From positions 5,597,829 to 5,661,828 of the forward strand of contig CM043791.1 in NCBI GenBank assembly GCA_023974075.1: a DNA stretch of 64,000 nt. The letters run 5' to 3'. Position numbers and translations under genes: made by a program. This DNA is from Chaenocephalus aceratus (taxonomy: Eukaryota; Chordata; Actinopteri; Perciformes; Channichthyidae). The notes under the pieces are model-generated. The model saw nothing but the letters and a program-made list of their open reading frames with translations, searched no databases and had not been told where the DNA came from. Of the stretch, positions 1-10,262 are shown piece after piece. Positions within the stretch are counted from its first letter, which is position 1; every line of letters starts with the position of its first letter.

Positions 1-583
1 GTGGACCATCCTGGATTGGAGCCTGTGTGCCTAAATATGTTCTCCCTGCAGAATGCGTTGCATATTCACAGAGCTGAACATGGTGGACTACAGTTGAGAC
101 AAATAGAGCAGTGAGTGGTTTGTTTGTTTTGACTGAAATTGTAAAACGAATGCTAATATTGTTCATGGAAATAAATACTGGTGTATATGGCTTTATGCAA
201 TCTTTCATTCTGTCATTGTACTATTATATACTACACAGCAATGGCATAACACACCCATGTGTACGACAAAAAGGTCCACACACACACAACCTTATGCTTT
301 TGAAATCAGAATATTCTTTACCCATCCAAACATGAATAATCACGACACATTTTGATTTCAACTTGGAACTTTATTGTCAAAATCAACGGTTAAAAAAACC
401 CATACAAAAAAACTAAATGTAGCCTACTTGTATTTTGTATAAGTGACACTAAATATTTTTACAGAAGCTTTGTGAGCTGGTGCTGGGGCTTCCTTGGACG
501 CAGGATCAGAGTGGTGATTCCGGCCTGCGTTGTCCTCAGGATACGCAGGGAGTTTCCTGATCCGTGAAATGTCGATGTTGGGT
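1..583. other. No supported gene
   Basis: Nothing recognisable. Short open frames are present on both strands but lack domain-like composition. A short CA-rich stretch lies near 270-290. Confidence 0.5.
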
Positions 584-2175
584 TCAGACAGCAGCCAAAT
601 TGAACCGTGTAGCATACCCGGCGATGACCTCCTCCCTGTCACGTCGCTCATAATGGTGCAGGGTCCACAAAGACTTGGTCGAAGATGAGGTCCATCAAGT
701 TGGCCACGTAGGGCTGTGCAATGGTAAAAAAAGCACAACAAAAAATGTGGTTTAGATTAGTATATGCATGTAAAAAACTGAAACTTCTTTCTAATTTTTT
801 TATTTTATATTTGTAAATAGTTGTATAATAAATATTTTAAACACTTACGGAATGTGGGGTCAGTCTTTACTGGTTTTGCTCTGCATTCTCCCTTCCTGGC
901 CTTTGGGAACTGCAGTTAATTAGTAAGTATGTGAGGTGCTGGCCTGTAAAGAAGAACACATAGTTAGAACAAAATCATCTCAACTTAGTATTCAGGATGA
1001 GAAAATACTATTTGGATAAATATAGTCTGAAATCCCAAAAGATGGGGCTAAAACTCTCTATTTAGCAAAGCTCTCTATTTAGCAAAGCTCTTTGCTTAGC
1101 CTTTTCCAATCTGAGTTAGTTTTGAACGGTAACGTGCATGCTGTGTTTCTGACTCAATGCAGGTGATGTGTTGGAGAGGGGCTGAGCTCAGTAGACTGAC
1201 TGTAATGAGTGCTAGCCACTAATTAGCCTGTTGCTAGAGGTAAGGCCTTGTCAACAACAACAGACCGACGGGGACTTTAGCTCAGTTTTACTCATGGTGT
1301 GTGTCCCCCCTCGCATACATACACAGTGTTGTATCCTAACACACCCCCATTTATATTCATGTGCGCAAACAAGTAAACACACAAAAGCTTTTACATATAA
1401 CGCTGCAAAACACGGCATGTCTCATTAGCGTAGCGTAGCGTAGCTTACAGATCGATGATATCTGATCGTTCTTACAGACTACAATCACAAAAGCATTTAC
1501 ATATAACGCTGGAAAAAACGGCACTTGCCTACAGAAGATTACGTTTTTATTATAACTTACTCAATATGATTGTAGAGGATACAAAATACTAATAAATAGG
1601 AGAATAAATACTTGTGTTATCGCCTAGGGCGTGGCTTTACAGCCTTCACACAGATCGCCATTACGGCAGTATGTCTGAACATGTTAGCAAATGCCTGATA
1701 ATTCAAATGACAAAGCAAAGACTGCGGAGCGTACAAAATAAAATGCTACAAAAATATATAAACACCTAACCGATTACTATTTGGGTTTGAGGCGACATTG
1801 ATACGGCGAAACTACATGCTACATGCTACAAGCTAGAGATAGCTTTATCAGGAAAAACACCGCTAAATAAAAACTTACAGCTTCAAAATCGGATGTGTCC
1901 TCACTGGCCTGGTCCCGGATGGTTGGTATTGATCCCGGGTTTAGCATTAGTTTGGAGGCATATCCGTGTTGGACTTGAGAGAAGTTAATAAACATGTCCG
2001 TGGTAAAATGTTTGGAACACACAAACAGAAATCTTCCGTGGTCTTCTGGCACATGTCCCTTGTAAATGAAGTCTAGCCACAGATTCATTTATTTTTCCAC
2101 TGATGGCATTGCATGCAGTCCCCTGTCCCGAGTCTTGCAGCCAACAACAGCACAACGTTTAACTGGCTTAGACAT
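584..2175 (-). pseudogene. Decayed THAP-domain zinc-finger gene (multi-exon)
   Basis: Seen: an ATG at 2175 (minus) opens a frame with the THAP signature. The pair CAVVGC lies near residues 8-13, a Trp follows (WLDF), then CSKHF supplies the C2CH second half, and the region ends near PTIRD. The frame is broken by one in-frame TAA at 2089-2091, between residue 28 and the following Met. The exon would run 1879-2175 and is followed by a GTAAGT donor at 1873-1878. Two further exon-like blocks lie downstream on the same strand. One is 849-909, with a CTGCAG acceptor after a branchpoint-like TTACTAAT and a GTAAG donor. The other is 584-713, with a polypyrimidine-CACAG acceptor; it reads as two protein-like pieces (PYVANLMDLIFDQVF, then YERRDREEVIAGYATRFN) in different frames. 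Known: THAP domains bind DNA through a C2CH zinc centre, and fish genomes carry many THAP paralogues, some transposon-derived. Inferred: a dead copy, or a gene affected by sequencing errors. The exon linkage is my reading and the splice phases do not all agree. Confidence 0.55.
1054..1098. repeat. Short tandem duplication (~22 bp unit)
   Basis: The unit CTCTCTATTTAGCAAAG is repeated directly and followed by a third, diverged partial copy. It lies in the putative intron of the THAP remnant. A further short array, TAGCG repeated four times, sits at about 1428-1446. Confidence 0.8.
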
Positions 2176-2344
2176 CCTGGCAAGAGCAGGCAAAAACACA
2201 GATGTGACTGGGGTGTTGATTATTTAGCCTGCCAATAGCCTATATGCGAATGAGAGGTTTGGCAATGCACGTGGCCGTGGCTCATTCCCCTGATAGGTGG
2301 AGAGTTGACCAATAAGCGGAGCACTTCTTTGTGACGTAGAAAAG

Positions 2345-2527
2345 TATTGGAATCTGGATCCGTTTTTTTCAGATCCGTTGCAGCCCCTTTTTTAGAGATT
2401 TGGCGAAGGAGGAAAATAGAGAGGGTTGTGTTTTCTGACACTTGGTGAGTTCCCTGGAACACCGGGGACACATATTCATGTATAAAAGACGTACAAAGGT
2501 GCATTTTGCATGATAGGTCCCCTTTAA
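2345..2527. repeat. TTAA-ended MITE fragment (one end only)
   Basis: The sequence ends in GATAGGTCCCCTTTAA, with TTAA at 2524-2527. Its interior (AGAGATTTGGCGAAGGAGGA, GAGTTCCCTGGAACACCGGGG, CATGTATAAAAGAC) recurs at 48607-48767 with the same end. Known: TTAA target duplications are typical of Kolobok and piggyBac elements. No transposase is visible, so this is a non-autonomous fragment. Confidence 0.65.
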
Positions 2528-2790
2528 GTATTGATGAATGTATTTTGACAAACAAAAAAAACAAAAAAAATGTACTTTGCTATCAAGATGATGATGGTCC
2601 CCACAACATGAGTCCTACTGACTTTGAGTTTACAGCTAGCGCTGCCAGCAGGTAAATTATCTCAAGATTTACCCTAAAAAAGGGCAAAATATCAATAATG
2701 AGTGCAGAAATAAATTGTACCCTTTTGCCCTTAGTGATCCTTTTACTTTCCAATTTTCCAATCTTTAATACGGTGGCCCTGAAGTGCAAG

Positions 2791-2910
2791 ACACCACAGC
2801 ATTTCACAAAACACTACAGCATGTCACAAAACACCGCAGCATTTCAGAAAACACCACAGCATTTCAGAAAACGCCACAGCATTTCACAAAACACCACAGC
2901 ATTTCACATT
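2791..2910. repeat. 20-bp minisatellite, left arm (6 units)
   Basis: Six contiguous 20-bp units of the form ACACCACAGCATTTCACAAA with one to three substitutions each. They sit just inside the left terminus of the palindromic element. Confidence 0.95.
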
Positions 2911-4050
2911 GGACGGAAAGGGTATTCCTTTAGGGAGAACACTTCTTGTTTGTGATTGGACAGAGCCAGCCAGAGAAGCACTGCTGTGATTGGTTGTTTT
3001 TGCTGCCAGTCAAGAAATGACGCTTCGTGATTAGCCCAACACATCAGCCGTTAGCTGTTAGCACACACTCAGAGCTCACAGCTCCTCATATCTGTTCAGA
3101 AACTGGACAAAAGTTAAACATGTACAAACCACAGACTGTCTATGTCATGGTGAATACAGTCACTGCTTTATTTATGTCTGTATGACGTTGTTGTGAGTGT
3201 GGACGGAGCAGCTACAGGTTAGTTTAGCCTGATGGATCCGATTCCGATAGGATTTACATGGAGATACGGCCCGCCCCCTCTCCAGCGTCTTGTTTGAATG
3301 ACAGGAGTAAATACAGAGTTAATGCTTTATTAACTCATGGTTTTTAAGGGGCTTATCTCCATGTAAATACTATGGGAGACCACCCAATATTCGCATCGCT
3401 CTAATCGCTCGAGTTTCACCGCGGCTGTCAGCTGTGTTTGCTCCTGTCAATGCTGTCATTCAAACAAGAGGCGCTGGAGAGGAGACGGGGCGTATCTCCA
3501 TGTAAATCCTACAACAAAATGAACATATTTGACCGTGATTTAATTGTAATACACGTTTCAAAGTGGTGCCGAAGTAACTACATACTGATAACAGTTAGTA
3601 AAAACCATGAATTAACGCTTTGACAAGTCTGCAGACAAGACGGCAGGTGAAAAGCTTTTAAAATGCGTGTTTTCTGAATCGGATCCATCAGGCTAAACTA
3701 ACCTGTAGCTGCTCCGTCCACACTCACAACAACGTCATACAGACATAAATAAAGCAGCGACTGTATTCACCATGACACAGACAGTCTGTGGTTTGTACAT
3801 GTTTAACTTTTGTCCAGTTTCTGAACAGATATGAGGAGCTGTGAGATCTGAGTGTGTGCTAACGGCTGATGTGTTGTTGTGGGACCATGGTTGGGACATA
3901 TTTCGCTGTCGGGTGTTGACCAATCACGAAGCGTCATTTCTTGACTGGCAGCAAAAACAACCAATCACAGCAGTGCTTCTCTGGCTGGCTCTGTCCAATC
4001 ACAAACAAGAAGTGTTCTCTCTAAAGGAATACCCTTTCCGTCCAATGTGA

Positions 4051-4310
4051 AATGCTGTGGTGTTTTCTGAAATGCTGCGGTGTTTTCTGAAATGCTGCGG
4101 TGTTTTGTGAAATGCTGTGGTGTTTTGTGAAATGCTGTGGTGTTTTCTGAAATGCTGTAGTGCTTTCTGAAATGCTGTGGTGTTTTCTGAAATGCTGTAG
4201 TGTTTTGTGAAATGCTGTGGTGTTTTCTGAAATGCTGCGGTGTTTTCTGAAATGCTGTGGTGTTTTGTGAAATGCTGTGGTGTTTTCTGAAATGCTGTGG
4301 TGTCTTGCAC
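4051..4310. repeat. 20-bp minisatellite, right arm (13 units)
   Basis: Thirteen contiguous 20-bp units of the form AATGCTGTGGTGTTTTCTGA, the reverse complement of the left-arm unit. The count differs from the left arm (13 versus 6), so the two arrays have changed length independently since the inverted duplication formed. Confidence 0.95.
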
Positions 4311-4331
4311 TTCAGGGCCACCGTACTTTAA

Positions 4332-6477
4332 TGACATTTCTTGACAACTATGAAATAGATTTGCAATGAAATATGGTGAAGATATTGATGAGATCTTAAT
4401 CAGTTAAAGTCATTTTCAGGTGTGGCTGCAAGAACTCAAGAGCAGTTAAATATCTTTCATAATAGATTTCTAGATTTCAATTTTCAACAACTTGTGTAGC
4501 TGCAAATAGGCGATAACTGCAGTGGTGCATGAAGGGGTTAATGCTGGGTTTAAACTTTCTGAAGCCCAGGTTAGGTGACAGCGTCCGACATACATTTCCA
4601 AAAAGCATGCACAGAGATGCAATTTGGTTCCACTGGAAAAATTATAATTTATAAAACAATAAACTCCGGTTGACTTTCCAGAAAAGCAAATACATCCAAA
4701 ATCCAAATATCATCTGATCAGGCAATCGTCAGAAATAAAATGACAAAATAATGCGTTACATTTTGCGCCAAAAATACTTAAATCGAGGTGTAAAATAATG
4801 TCATATACTGAAGAATACTGTGTTTAATAATTTTGTCGGAAAACTTTAGGAATCAATATAGAATATTTTTATTTTAAACTAAATTCGGATTGCACATGTA
4901 AATTATAGTGTCCTTCCAAAAAAAAAAATTACTTATAGTGAAAACCGCCCTTGAATGATGGGATGGTAGACTAAAAGCTTTAAGAATCCAAACTATAACA
5001 TATAATAAGTACCCTGTATCAAGATTGATGCAAAACAAGTGACATTTTACCTTTTTAGAGAGATTTAGAAAAAAAAAAACACTTCTGGGGTCATTTGGGT
5101 GGATTTGCCATATCTCTGGTCCCCCTCGGTCGATTTTGATGATTGACACCTCTTTTGAACCGTGAGAGTCAATAGAATCGAGGGGAAATTCCTAAAATCC
5201 ATCTAAACATTACCTATTGGTGAATGAGTGATGCATGCCCAAAACCGGATGCTGGGATGTAGCTCTCACACACTCGATATAAAATCCCAGTCTTTGAGTG
5301 TTTTTGACAAATATGAAATGATGGATTATCAGTAATAATTTCAAAGTGACACAGCCACATTGGATTAACCTTCAGCATCGCTTTTATCGTTTTAATGCCA
5401 TTGAACACGACTTTTGATCAGAAAAACAGCAAAGGTAAGACATATTTGCCGTTTTGGCTCCGTAAAGCTACGTTGTGTGTTGTCTGGGTTTGCCTTTGCT
5501 GCCCTGAGTTCTGGTCGCACAGTGATGATATACCTCTAGAATCTGTGGAATCTCAGCTTTAATCTGATATCTTGTTTGTGCAGATCCGATAAGTAATAGA
5601 ATATTTCTACCGTGAGTTCTGTGCTAAGTGCGTTAGCATTTTCTCGCTCAGTGCTAATTCAGAGGCTTGGCATTACCCTTGTGTTTCGTTTCGGGAAAAA
5701 TGGTTCATATTTTCAGTTAGCTGAGTTTCTTCCCGTTAAGTGGGTATGACACATTAATAGATTGTTACATTTTAAGAAGCCCTGAGACACAGTTTCGAGA
5801 AAAAAAATGGGGCTTAATAGGTTGACAGTTCTATAAATAACATTTTATAAATGAGGCTGAAACTGAAGTATATCCTTCACATATTTCCATCATAAGTCAA
5901 AAAGCTGTGAATGGCTCCAACAGTGCAGGATTCTCTTTCAATTATTGAAATATATTCTGACTGTTAAAGTGTATTGTAGAGGCCATAGCAGTGTATGGTG
6001 TCTCAGTGAGGAATGAGAGCAGGGCTGAATCTCTGTGACCATCCATCCTCCAAAACTGCTGACGATCAGCAGACACACTGGTCAGCGAGGAGGCTGCCTG
6101 CTGGGCTATGAGTCACGTTAATCTGGACAGCAGCGAGACTCCTTCACTCTGAGGCGGAACAGAATGAGGATCCAGACTGCAGGATGACAAAATATCCCGT
6201 CACAGCCGGTATGCCAGGCATGTCTGGATGAATCACACAGACACACACTCATGCTTGGCTATACTGATTGCGCTGAAGCTTGACCAAGCTTTCTTCTCAT
6301 GTTCAGTTTGACCGTTTCCATGCCAAAGAAATTCTACAAAATAACAACATTGTTGTTCCAGAAATATTCCTGAAAGAAAACCCTCTGAAACAGCATCTAC
6401 ATCCTTTAGCACTGAACAAATCATTACCCCTTCAAGAACACTTAGAATGAATACTTTTAATAAATCACACACACAAT
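4332..6477. other. No supported gene; probable unclassified repeat sequence
   Basis: No coding signal. The stretch around 4740-5820 has the look of an old dispersed repeat, but there is no second copy in this window to prove it. At 5990-6230 the sequence looks low-copy and GC-balanced without an open frame. Confidence 0.4.
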
Positions 6478-7635
6478 GTCCTGCTCAGTGTGCGAACAAT
6501 ACCACGGTCTCCGGGGTCTACATTTACATGAAACGTCCCGATGGATCATGTTCATGTCAACAGATTTCCCGAGCATGTATGGGCTACACAAACTTCAATC
6601 AACTTGATAATAAATAATCCACAGACCACCAATGTAACGTTTGACTGTTTAATTAAATCAACTACAAATGACTCAAAAACAGGCTACATTGTTTCACATA
6701 GGCTATAGCCTATTATGGCTGTAGCCTACACAGAGCCGAACACACGCGATAAGAGCAGCAGCGGCACCAACCATGATAAGTGCGCTCCACCTTTTACCAG
6801 CAATTATTATTACTGAGGAGAAGGCTTTTAGCATCCCTGCAAAAGAGTACAGCCTATGCATCCATCCTTGGAGAACAGCCATGGGAGGCGTGTGATCCAC
6901 TCACACCACTGTTGGCTGGTCTAGCCAGCCGGCGGCCGCGGGACCACCGCAGCAACTTCGCCCCCCCCCATCTTGAGCAGCAGGCAGGGAGGAAGAGGAC
7001 GAACAGGTGGGGTGGTCATCAGCAGCATCATCATCTTCTTCCACATCTCCTTCGACCTCTACTATGGTAGTTGTAGTCATCAAGTTAGCTTCTCTTGGCT
7101 CGTCTTCTTGTGTCTCTTCAGCCCCCAAGTTAACGTTAGCTGTCAAGTTAGCACTAGCACTGACGTTAGCTCCCTCCTCTCTCGGTTCTGTTGTAGCAGC
7201 AGTCACAACGTACGATGTGCTACCACCAGCTACATTCGGTTGGTCTTCTTGATCAGGTTGTTTGGCCGTCTTTTTAAAGAAATTGCCCAAGGTACGTTGT
7301 TTTTTTCTTTTCGACATGTCAGTAGCAGCAACAATCCCTGGTAAACATGCAGTGCTAACTAAACGAGTGAGTGGGTAGTGGGTGGAGCTGCGGGCAGCGT
7401 GCAAGCAGGCGACACTTTTTTCATGAATCATAAACTCTAAATATAATTTTATTTCACTTATTTTACACCTTTGAAAAAAAAAACATGCCCAAAATGGAAT
7501 TTATTTGGTCATCATATCAGTATTTTAGAGAGCTCCCCCCAAATTTCACAAACCATGTTCCCAGGTGAGCTCATGTCACCACTCGGGGAGCCATAGCTCC
7601 CCCTGCTCCCCTCCAGTTCGCACCCTGGTCCTGCT
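6478..7635 (-). mobile_element. hAT transposon, internally deleted, with perfect TSD
   Basis: Ends: CAGTGTGCGAAC at 6486 and, on the minus strand, CAGGGTGCGAAC starting at 7627. The terminal inverted repeats differ at one of 12 positions. Both are flanked by the identical 8-mer GTCCTGCT (6478-6485 and 7628-7635). An 8-bp TSD with CAG-starting ends is the hAT hallmark. The element is only 1142 bp and encodes just an N-terminal protein piece on the minus strand, so the catalytic core is missing and any mobility would need a transposase in trans. Confidence 0.92.
6901..7317 (-). pseudogene. N-terminal fragment of a hAT-type transposase-like protein
   Basis: The start ATG is at 7317 (minus). The protein opens MSKRKKQRTLGNFFKK, a basic start typical of the TTF-type/DUF4371 hAT proteins (ZMYM1-like and 52-kDa-repressor-like relatives). 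It is followed by a low-complexity acidic, Ser/Thr/Ala-rich linker with EEDDDAADDH near residues 90-105. The frame runs about 138 codons to its stop. No zinc finger, no DDE catalytic residues and no dimerisation domain follow. A full-length relative would be several hundred residues longer, so the rest was probably lost in the internal deletion that made this short element. An in-frame upstream Met at 7431 is less likely to be used because its 38-residue extension is not conserved-looking. Family assignment rests on the N-terminal motif and on the hAT ends around it. Confidence 0.6.
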
Positions 7636-8651
7636 GCTCCAAATACTCACAAGAGCACCATATGTGGATCCGTGCCAGAAAATAGTTCCCAACTAATTCC
7701 CTCCTTTTTGAGTTAATTTTAATATAGAAAAATAACACAGTTACCACCTGTTTATGGACATTTCCTTTAAAAATTGCTTTTACAAACATGTATTTGATAG
7801 TTGTTTTTGTATTCTTACCTTTACATCCTAAAAAAGTTTGTTTGTACAGAAAAAATACATTGCAATTACTAATCAACACATCATTATTGGTTTTTCACCA
7901 AATATATCTTGCATTATATTTGATCAACAGTGTAGCTGGGTGTCACTAGTCCTTGTTTACATTTTTCCAAACTTAATTAGAGAAAGAAACATATCTTTAT
8001 TGTTGCTCTGGTTACAGTCAAATTAATCGCTTGACTTTAAATGTGTTTTAGGTGTCCTGATATATAACTGCCAGCTCACCATAAATAACTGGTGGAGCTA
8101 GTTTTAAATGCTTTATCATGCAACTGCACCCAGTCTCATAAAGTAAACTTACCTTTGACATAAAAACAGTAAGTGAGCCAGACAGCCCCGTCAACTGCTC
8201 CCAGCATGCAGCAGGTGAAGGGCACGTTTCTCCTGTCCTAGGTTCTCAGCACATTAATGAGTTATTGTGAAGCTGGTTGGCTCGGCTGCTGATGCTTTCC
8301 CTTCTGTCCTCCTGTGAGGGCAGCGCCATGATGAGTTATTTTTCTGCAGCTTGGCACAGCATGACACGCTCACCTCCCCAGATGGTCCGCACGGTGATTC
8401 ATTCAGTCAACTTGTCTGTTGCTGGGCAGCATCTGCGGGCCAATGAAACATCACACACACTTCGGAGCTTAATTTCACGTGGAGAAAACCCAGCTACCAC
8501 CAACACAAATGATTTCCCCCCCTCCCGAGGACTCTTATGAATTCATTTCTAACGTCTGTCAGTCAGAGCTGTGGCGCCGGTGGGGTGGGGGCATAGGACT
8601 AATGATCACATGAACATTTTCCTCCAATTGATGTCGTTATGACTTTTTATT
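7636..8651. other. No supported gene
   Basis: AT-rich from 7640 to 8150. From 8160 to 8570 the base composition is more balanced and no repeat copies are seen elsewhere in the window, but there is no convincing reading frame. Confidence 0.4.
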
Positions 8652-8977
8652 ACACAGCTTAGTTGAATAATCGATTCTGATTTGTGAATTTGGATAATCC
8701 AGAGGTCTGCTAAAAATTGTTTTAAATTGTTCATTCAGATTGCTGCTAAGGAGAACAGACTGTTACTAAGGGAGATCCAGGGACTATGTTTAGCCATATC
8801 AATACTAGTGAATAAATCCAGTGAATTTAACATGAGCTTTGGAAAACAAATATTAATTTTCATCCATGAGAAAAAACTGTGGAATACTTTTAGAATATTC
8901 ATTTTTATATTTGTGTAGAGCACAACACTTTATGATGGCTAAACTGTCCTCAATTAAGAAAAGAACAAGAGAAGGCA
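8652..8977 (+). repeat. Dispersed repeat, copy 1
   Basis: Aligns over its whole length, in the same orientation, with 33624-33929. Shared blocks include TGCTAAGGAG, CATATCAAT, TTTTTATATTTGTG and GATGACTAAACTGTCC-like sequence followed by a purine-rich AAGAAAAGAA run. No coding potential. Copy 2 is embedded in the TACTTGAGTA-type repeat, so this may be an internal segment of that family. Confidence 0.75.
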
Positions 8978-9080
8978 GGAAGTAAATACTAACAGGAACA
9001 GCAGAAGAAGACAGACAGGAAGTAAACACTAAAGGGAACAGCAGAAGAAGACAGACAGGAAGTAAACACTAACAGGAACA
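8977..9080. repeat. 40-bp tandem repeat (about 2.6 units)
   Basis: The unit AGGAAGTAAACACTAACAGG continuing into AACAGCAGAAGAAGACAGAC is repeated with minor changes (8977, 9017, 9057). Confidence 0.9.
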
Positions 9081-9087
9081 CTGTGGA

Positions 9088-9255
9088 CGTTTCTCAATGT
9101 CGAGTAAACCTGCTGCAGAGCCACTATTTCAAGTATACTACGTAATCGAGTGGCGCCGAAGGACTGTTTAAATGCCCAGCATTCGGCGCCACTCGATGAC
9201 GTAGAATACTTGAAATAGTGGCTCTGCAGCAGGTATACTCGACATTGAGAAATGG
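9088..9255. mobile_element. Foldback/MITE-like inverted repeat (~74-bp arms)
   Basis: The arms 9088-9160 and 9182-9255 are reverse complements with only a few mismatches, separated by a 21-nt loop. The inner end of each arm contains GAGTGGCGCCGAA and the outer end GTTTCTCAATGTCGAGTA. No coding capacity. The target duplication is not clear. Confidence 0.85.
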
Positions 9256-9479
9256 CCAGTGTGCGCTCTGCAGTGTTTAAAGACTGGTTAATGGAAAATA
9301 AAATGTGAACAGACTTGGACAGTTACAGAAAACCTCCATCAGTGCTTCCGTAACTTTAAGTTACGGTGCTGTTTCTGTAGTTCCTGCCGTTGGTACGCAG
9401 TGGAACGGACTACTATTTCTTAGCAGAAGCAAAACAACACATTTGAAATAAATAACCTCATTTTTAATCAATATAATGA

Positions 9480-9688
9480 GTCCTGGAGAATCACAGAACG
9501 GCCGGTCGTCAGCGGGCCGTTGACGGCCGGCTCGGTACGCTGACGGCCGGCACCGCCCTTAACAGGTTAATAACGGCATTATGTAAGTTGCGCTGACAGG
9601 CGACAGAGGTCTACAGTTGCCCCGCAGCGAGGCCCCCCCCGCCCTCCCGTAGACAGTTCACGAGCTCAGTCACTTCATAACACCAAAG
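9480..9688. other. GC-rich stretch upstream of the BED-finger remnant
   Basis: Contains three GACGGCCGG motifs (9480-9555) and a C-run near 9635. It directly precedes the ATG of the BED-type remnant and could be the old 5' region of that transposon. Inference only. Confidence 0.3.
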
Positions 9689-9775
9689 ATGGATCCCGGT
9701 AAACGCTCTAAAGTGAGGCTCCACTACACTAAAAAATAAAAAGACAAGGCACAGTGTAATGCCTGTTAAGACACT
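9689..9775 (+). pseudogene. BED zinc-finger remnant (N-terminus of a hAT-like protein)
   Basis: From the ATG at 9689 the frame reads MDPGKRSKVRLHYTKK, stop, KDKAQCNAC, stop. The order Lys-Val-aromatic-Thr-Lys-Lys followed by a K-A-x-C-x-x-C pair is the start of a BED finger (C-x2-C-xn-H-x3-5-H). The His pair is not present because the frame ends and unrelated sequence begins near 9776. Known: BED fingers are the DNA-binding heads of many hAT transposases. Two in-frame stops and the truncation make this a dead fragment. Confidence 0.55.
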
Positions 9776-9779
9776 TTAT

Positions 9780-10262
9780 ATTGATTTTGCATGTATTCCC
9801 TTTGGTGTTTTGTTTGGGCTTTTGGATGAGGACAGTACACAGTTGATGAATACAATTATTCTTCTGGCAAAAATACTTATTTTTAAAACTCAATCAAGGA
9901 AAAATCTGAATTTAAGGTGTGTGAAAAGTAGATTAAAAACACAATTTATTTTGGAAAGGATGATTGCCACAAAAAAATCAAAGGGTGGCTCAACACACCA
10001 TGAAATAGGAAACAATCGGCTCTAGCGAAGAGTGGGATAAAAAGGAACAATACATATAAATATGCTTGCCATGTTATGGTGTGTGCTTTTGATGGTAGTG
10101 GACTGTCAACCTATTTTTTTGTTTATGAAATGTTGAAGTGACCTACTGACTGTTTTTTTGTGTCTGAGATAGGAATGTCTCCTATGTTGTTATTGTTATG
10201 TCCATGCTTTGTGTCTGTAGCCTGTACAATACAAAAAAATAAAAAATAAATAAAAATAAAAA
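9780..10262 (+). mobile_element. 5'-truncated LINE fragment (L1/Tx1-like 3' end) with A-rich tail
   Basis: An 88-codon open frame (ending at 10025) reads like the C-terminal tail of an L1-type ORF2: LDEDSTQLMNTIILLAK, then basic residues and FILERMIATKK. It is followed by about 200 bp of T/G-rich 3' UTR-like sequence and an A-rich tail of AAATAAA-type repeats at 10232-10262. No target duplication was identified. The assignment relies on motif style rather than a conserved catalytic motif. Confidence 0.35.

Larger units (their letters stand above)
2763..4331. mobile_element. Palindromic DNA transposon with minisatellite-bearing inverted arms
   Basis: The element runs 2769-4325 (1557 bp). Its left end starts TACGGTGGCCCTGAAGTGC and its right end is the exact reverse complement. 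Both ends are flanked by CTTTAA (2763-2768 and 4326-4331), a 6-bp TSD; an 8-bp reading with one mismatch is also possible. The inverted arms are roughly 470-650 bp and contain, in order, a 20-bp minisatellite, a block with CCAATCACAG-like motifs, and a block near 3148-3240 mirrored at 3680-3790. Between them a shorter nested inverted pair (about 3250-3310 and 3455-3515) shares GGCGTATCTCCATGTAAAT-like sequence. No transposase frame is seen, so it is non-autonomous. Internal segments recur at 18415-18660, 48995-49104 and 49800-49905, showing a dispersed family. The superfamily is uncertain because the TSD length is ambiguous. Confidence 0.85.

Noticed and set aside
2583..2650. Small exon ending AGCAGGTAAAT (frame PHNMSPTDFEFTASAASR)
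   Set aside because: A plausible donor, but no convincing acceptor, no neighbouring exon and a chance-sized open frame.
2791..4310. CRISPR-like arrays of short repeats
   Set aside because: The 20-bp units are contiguous with no unique spacers, lie in the arms of a eukaryotic DNA transposon, and the two arrays are mirror images.
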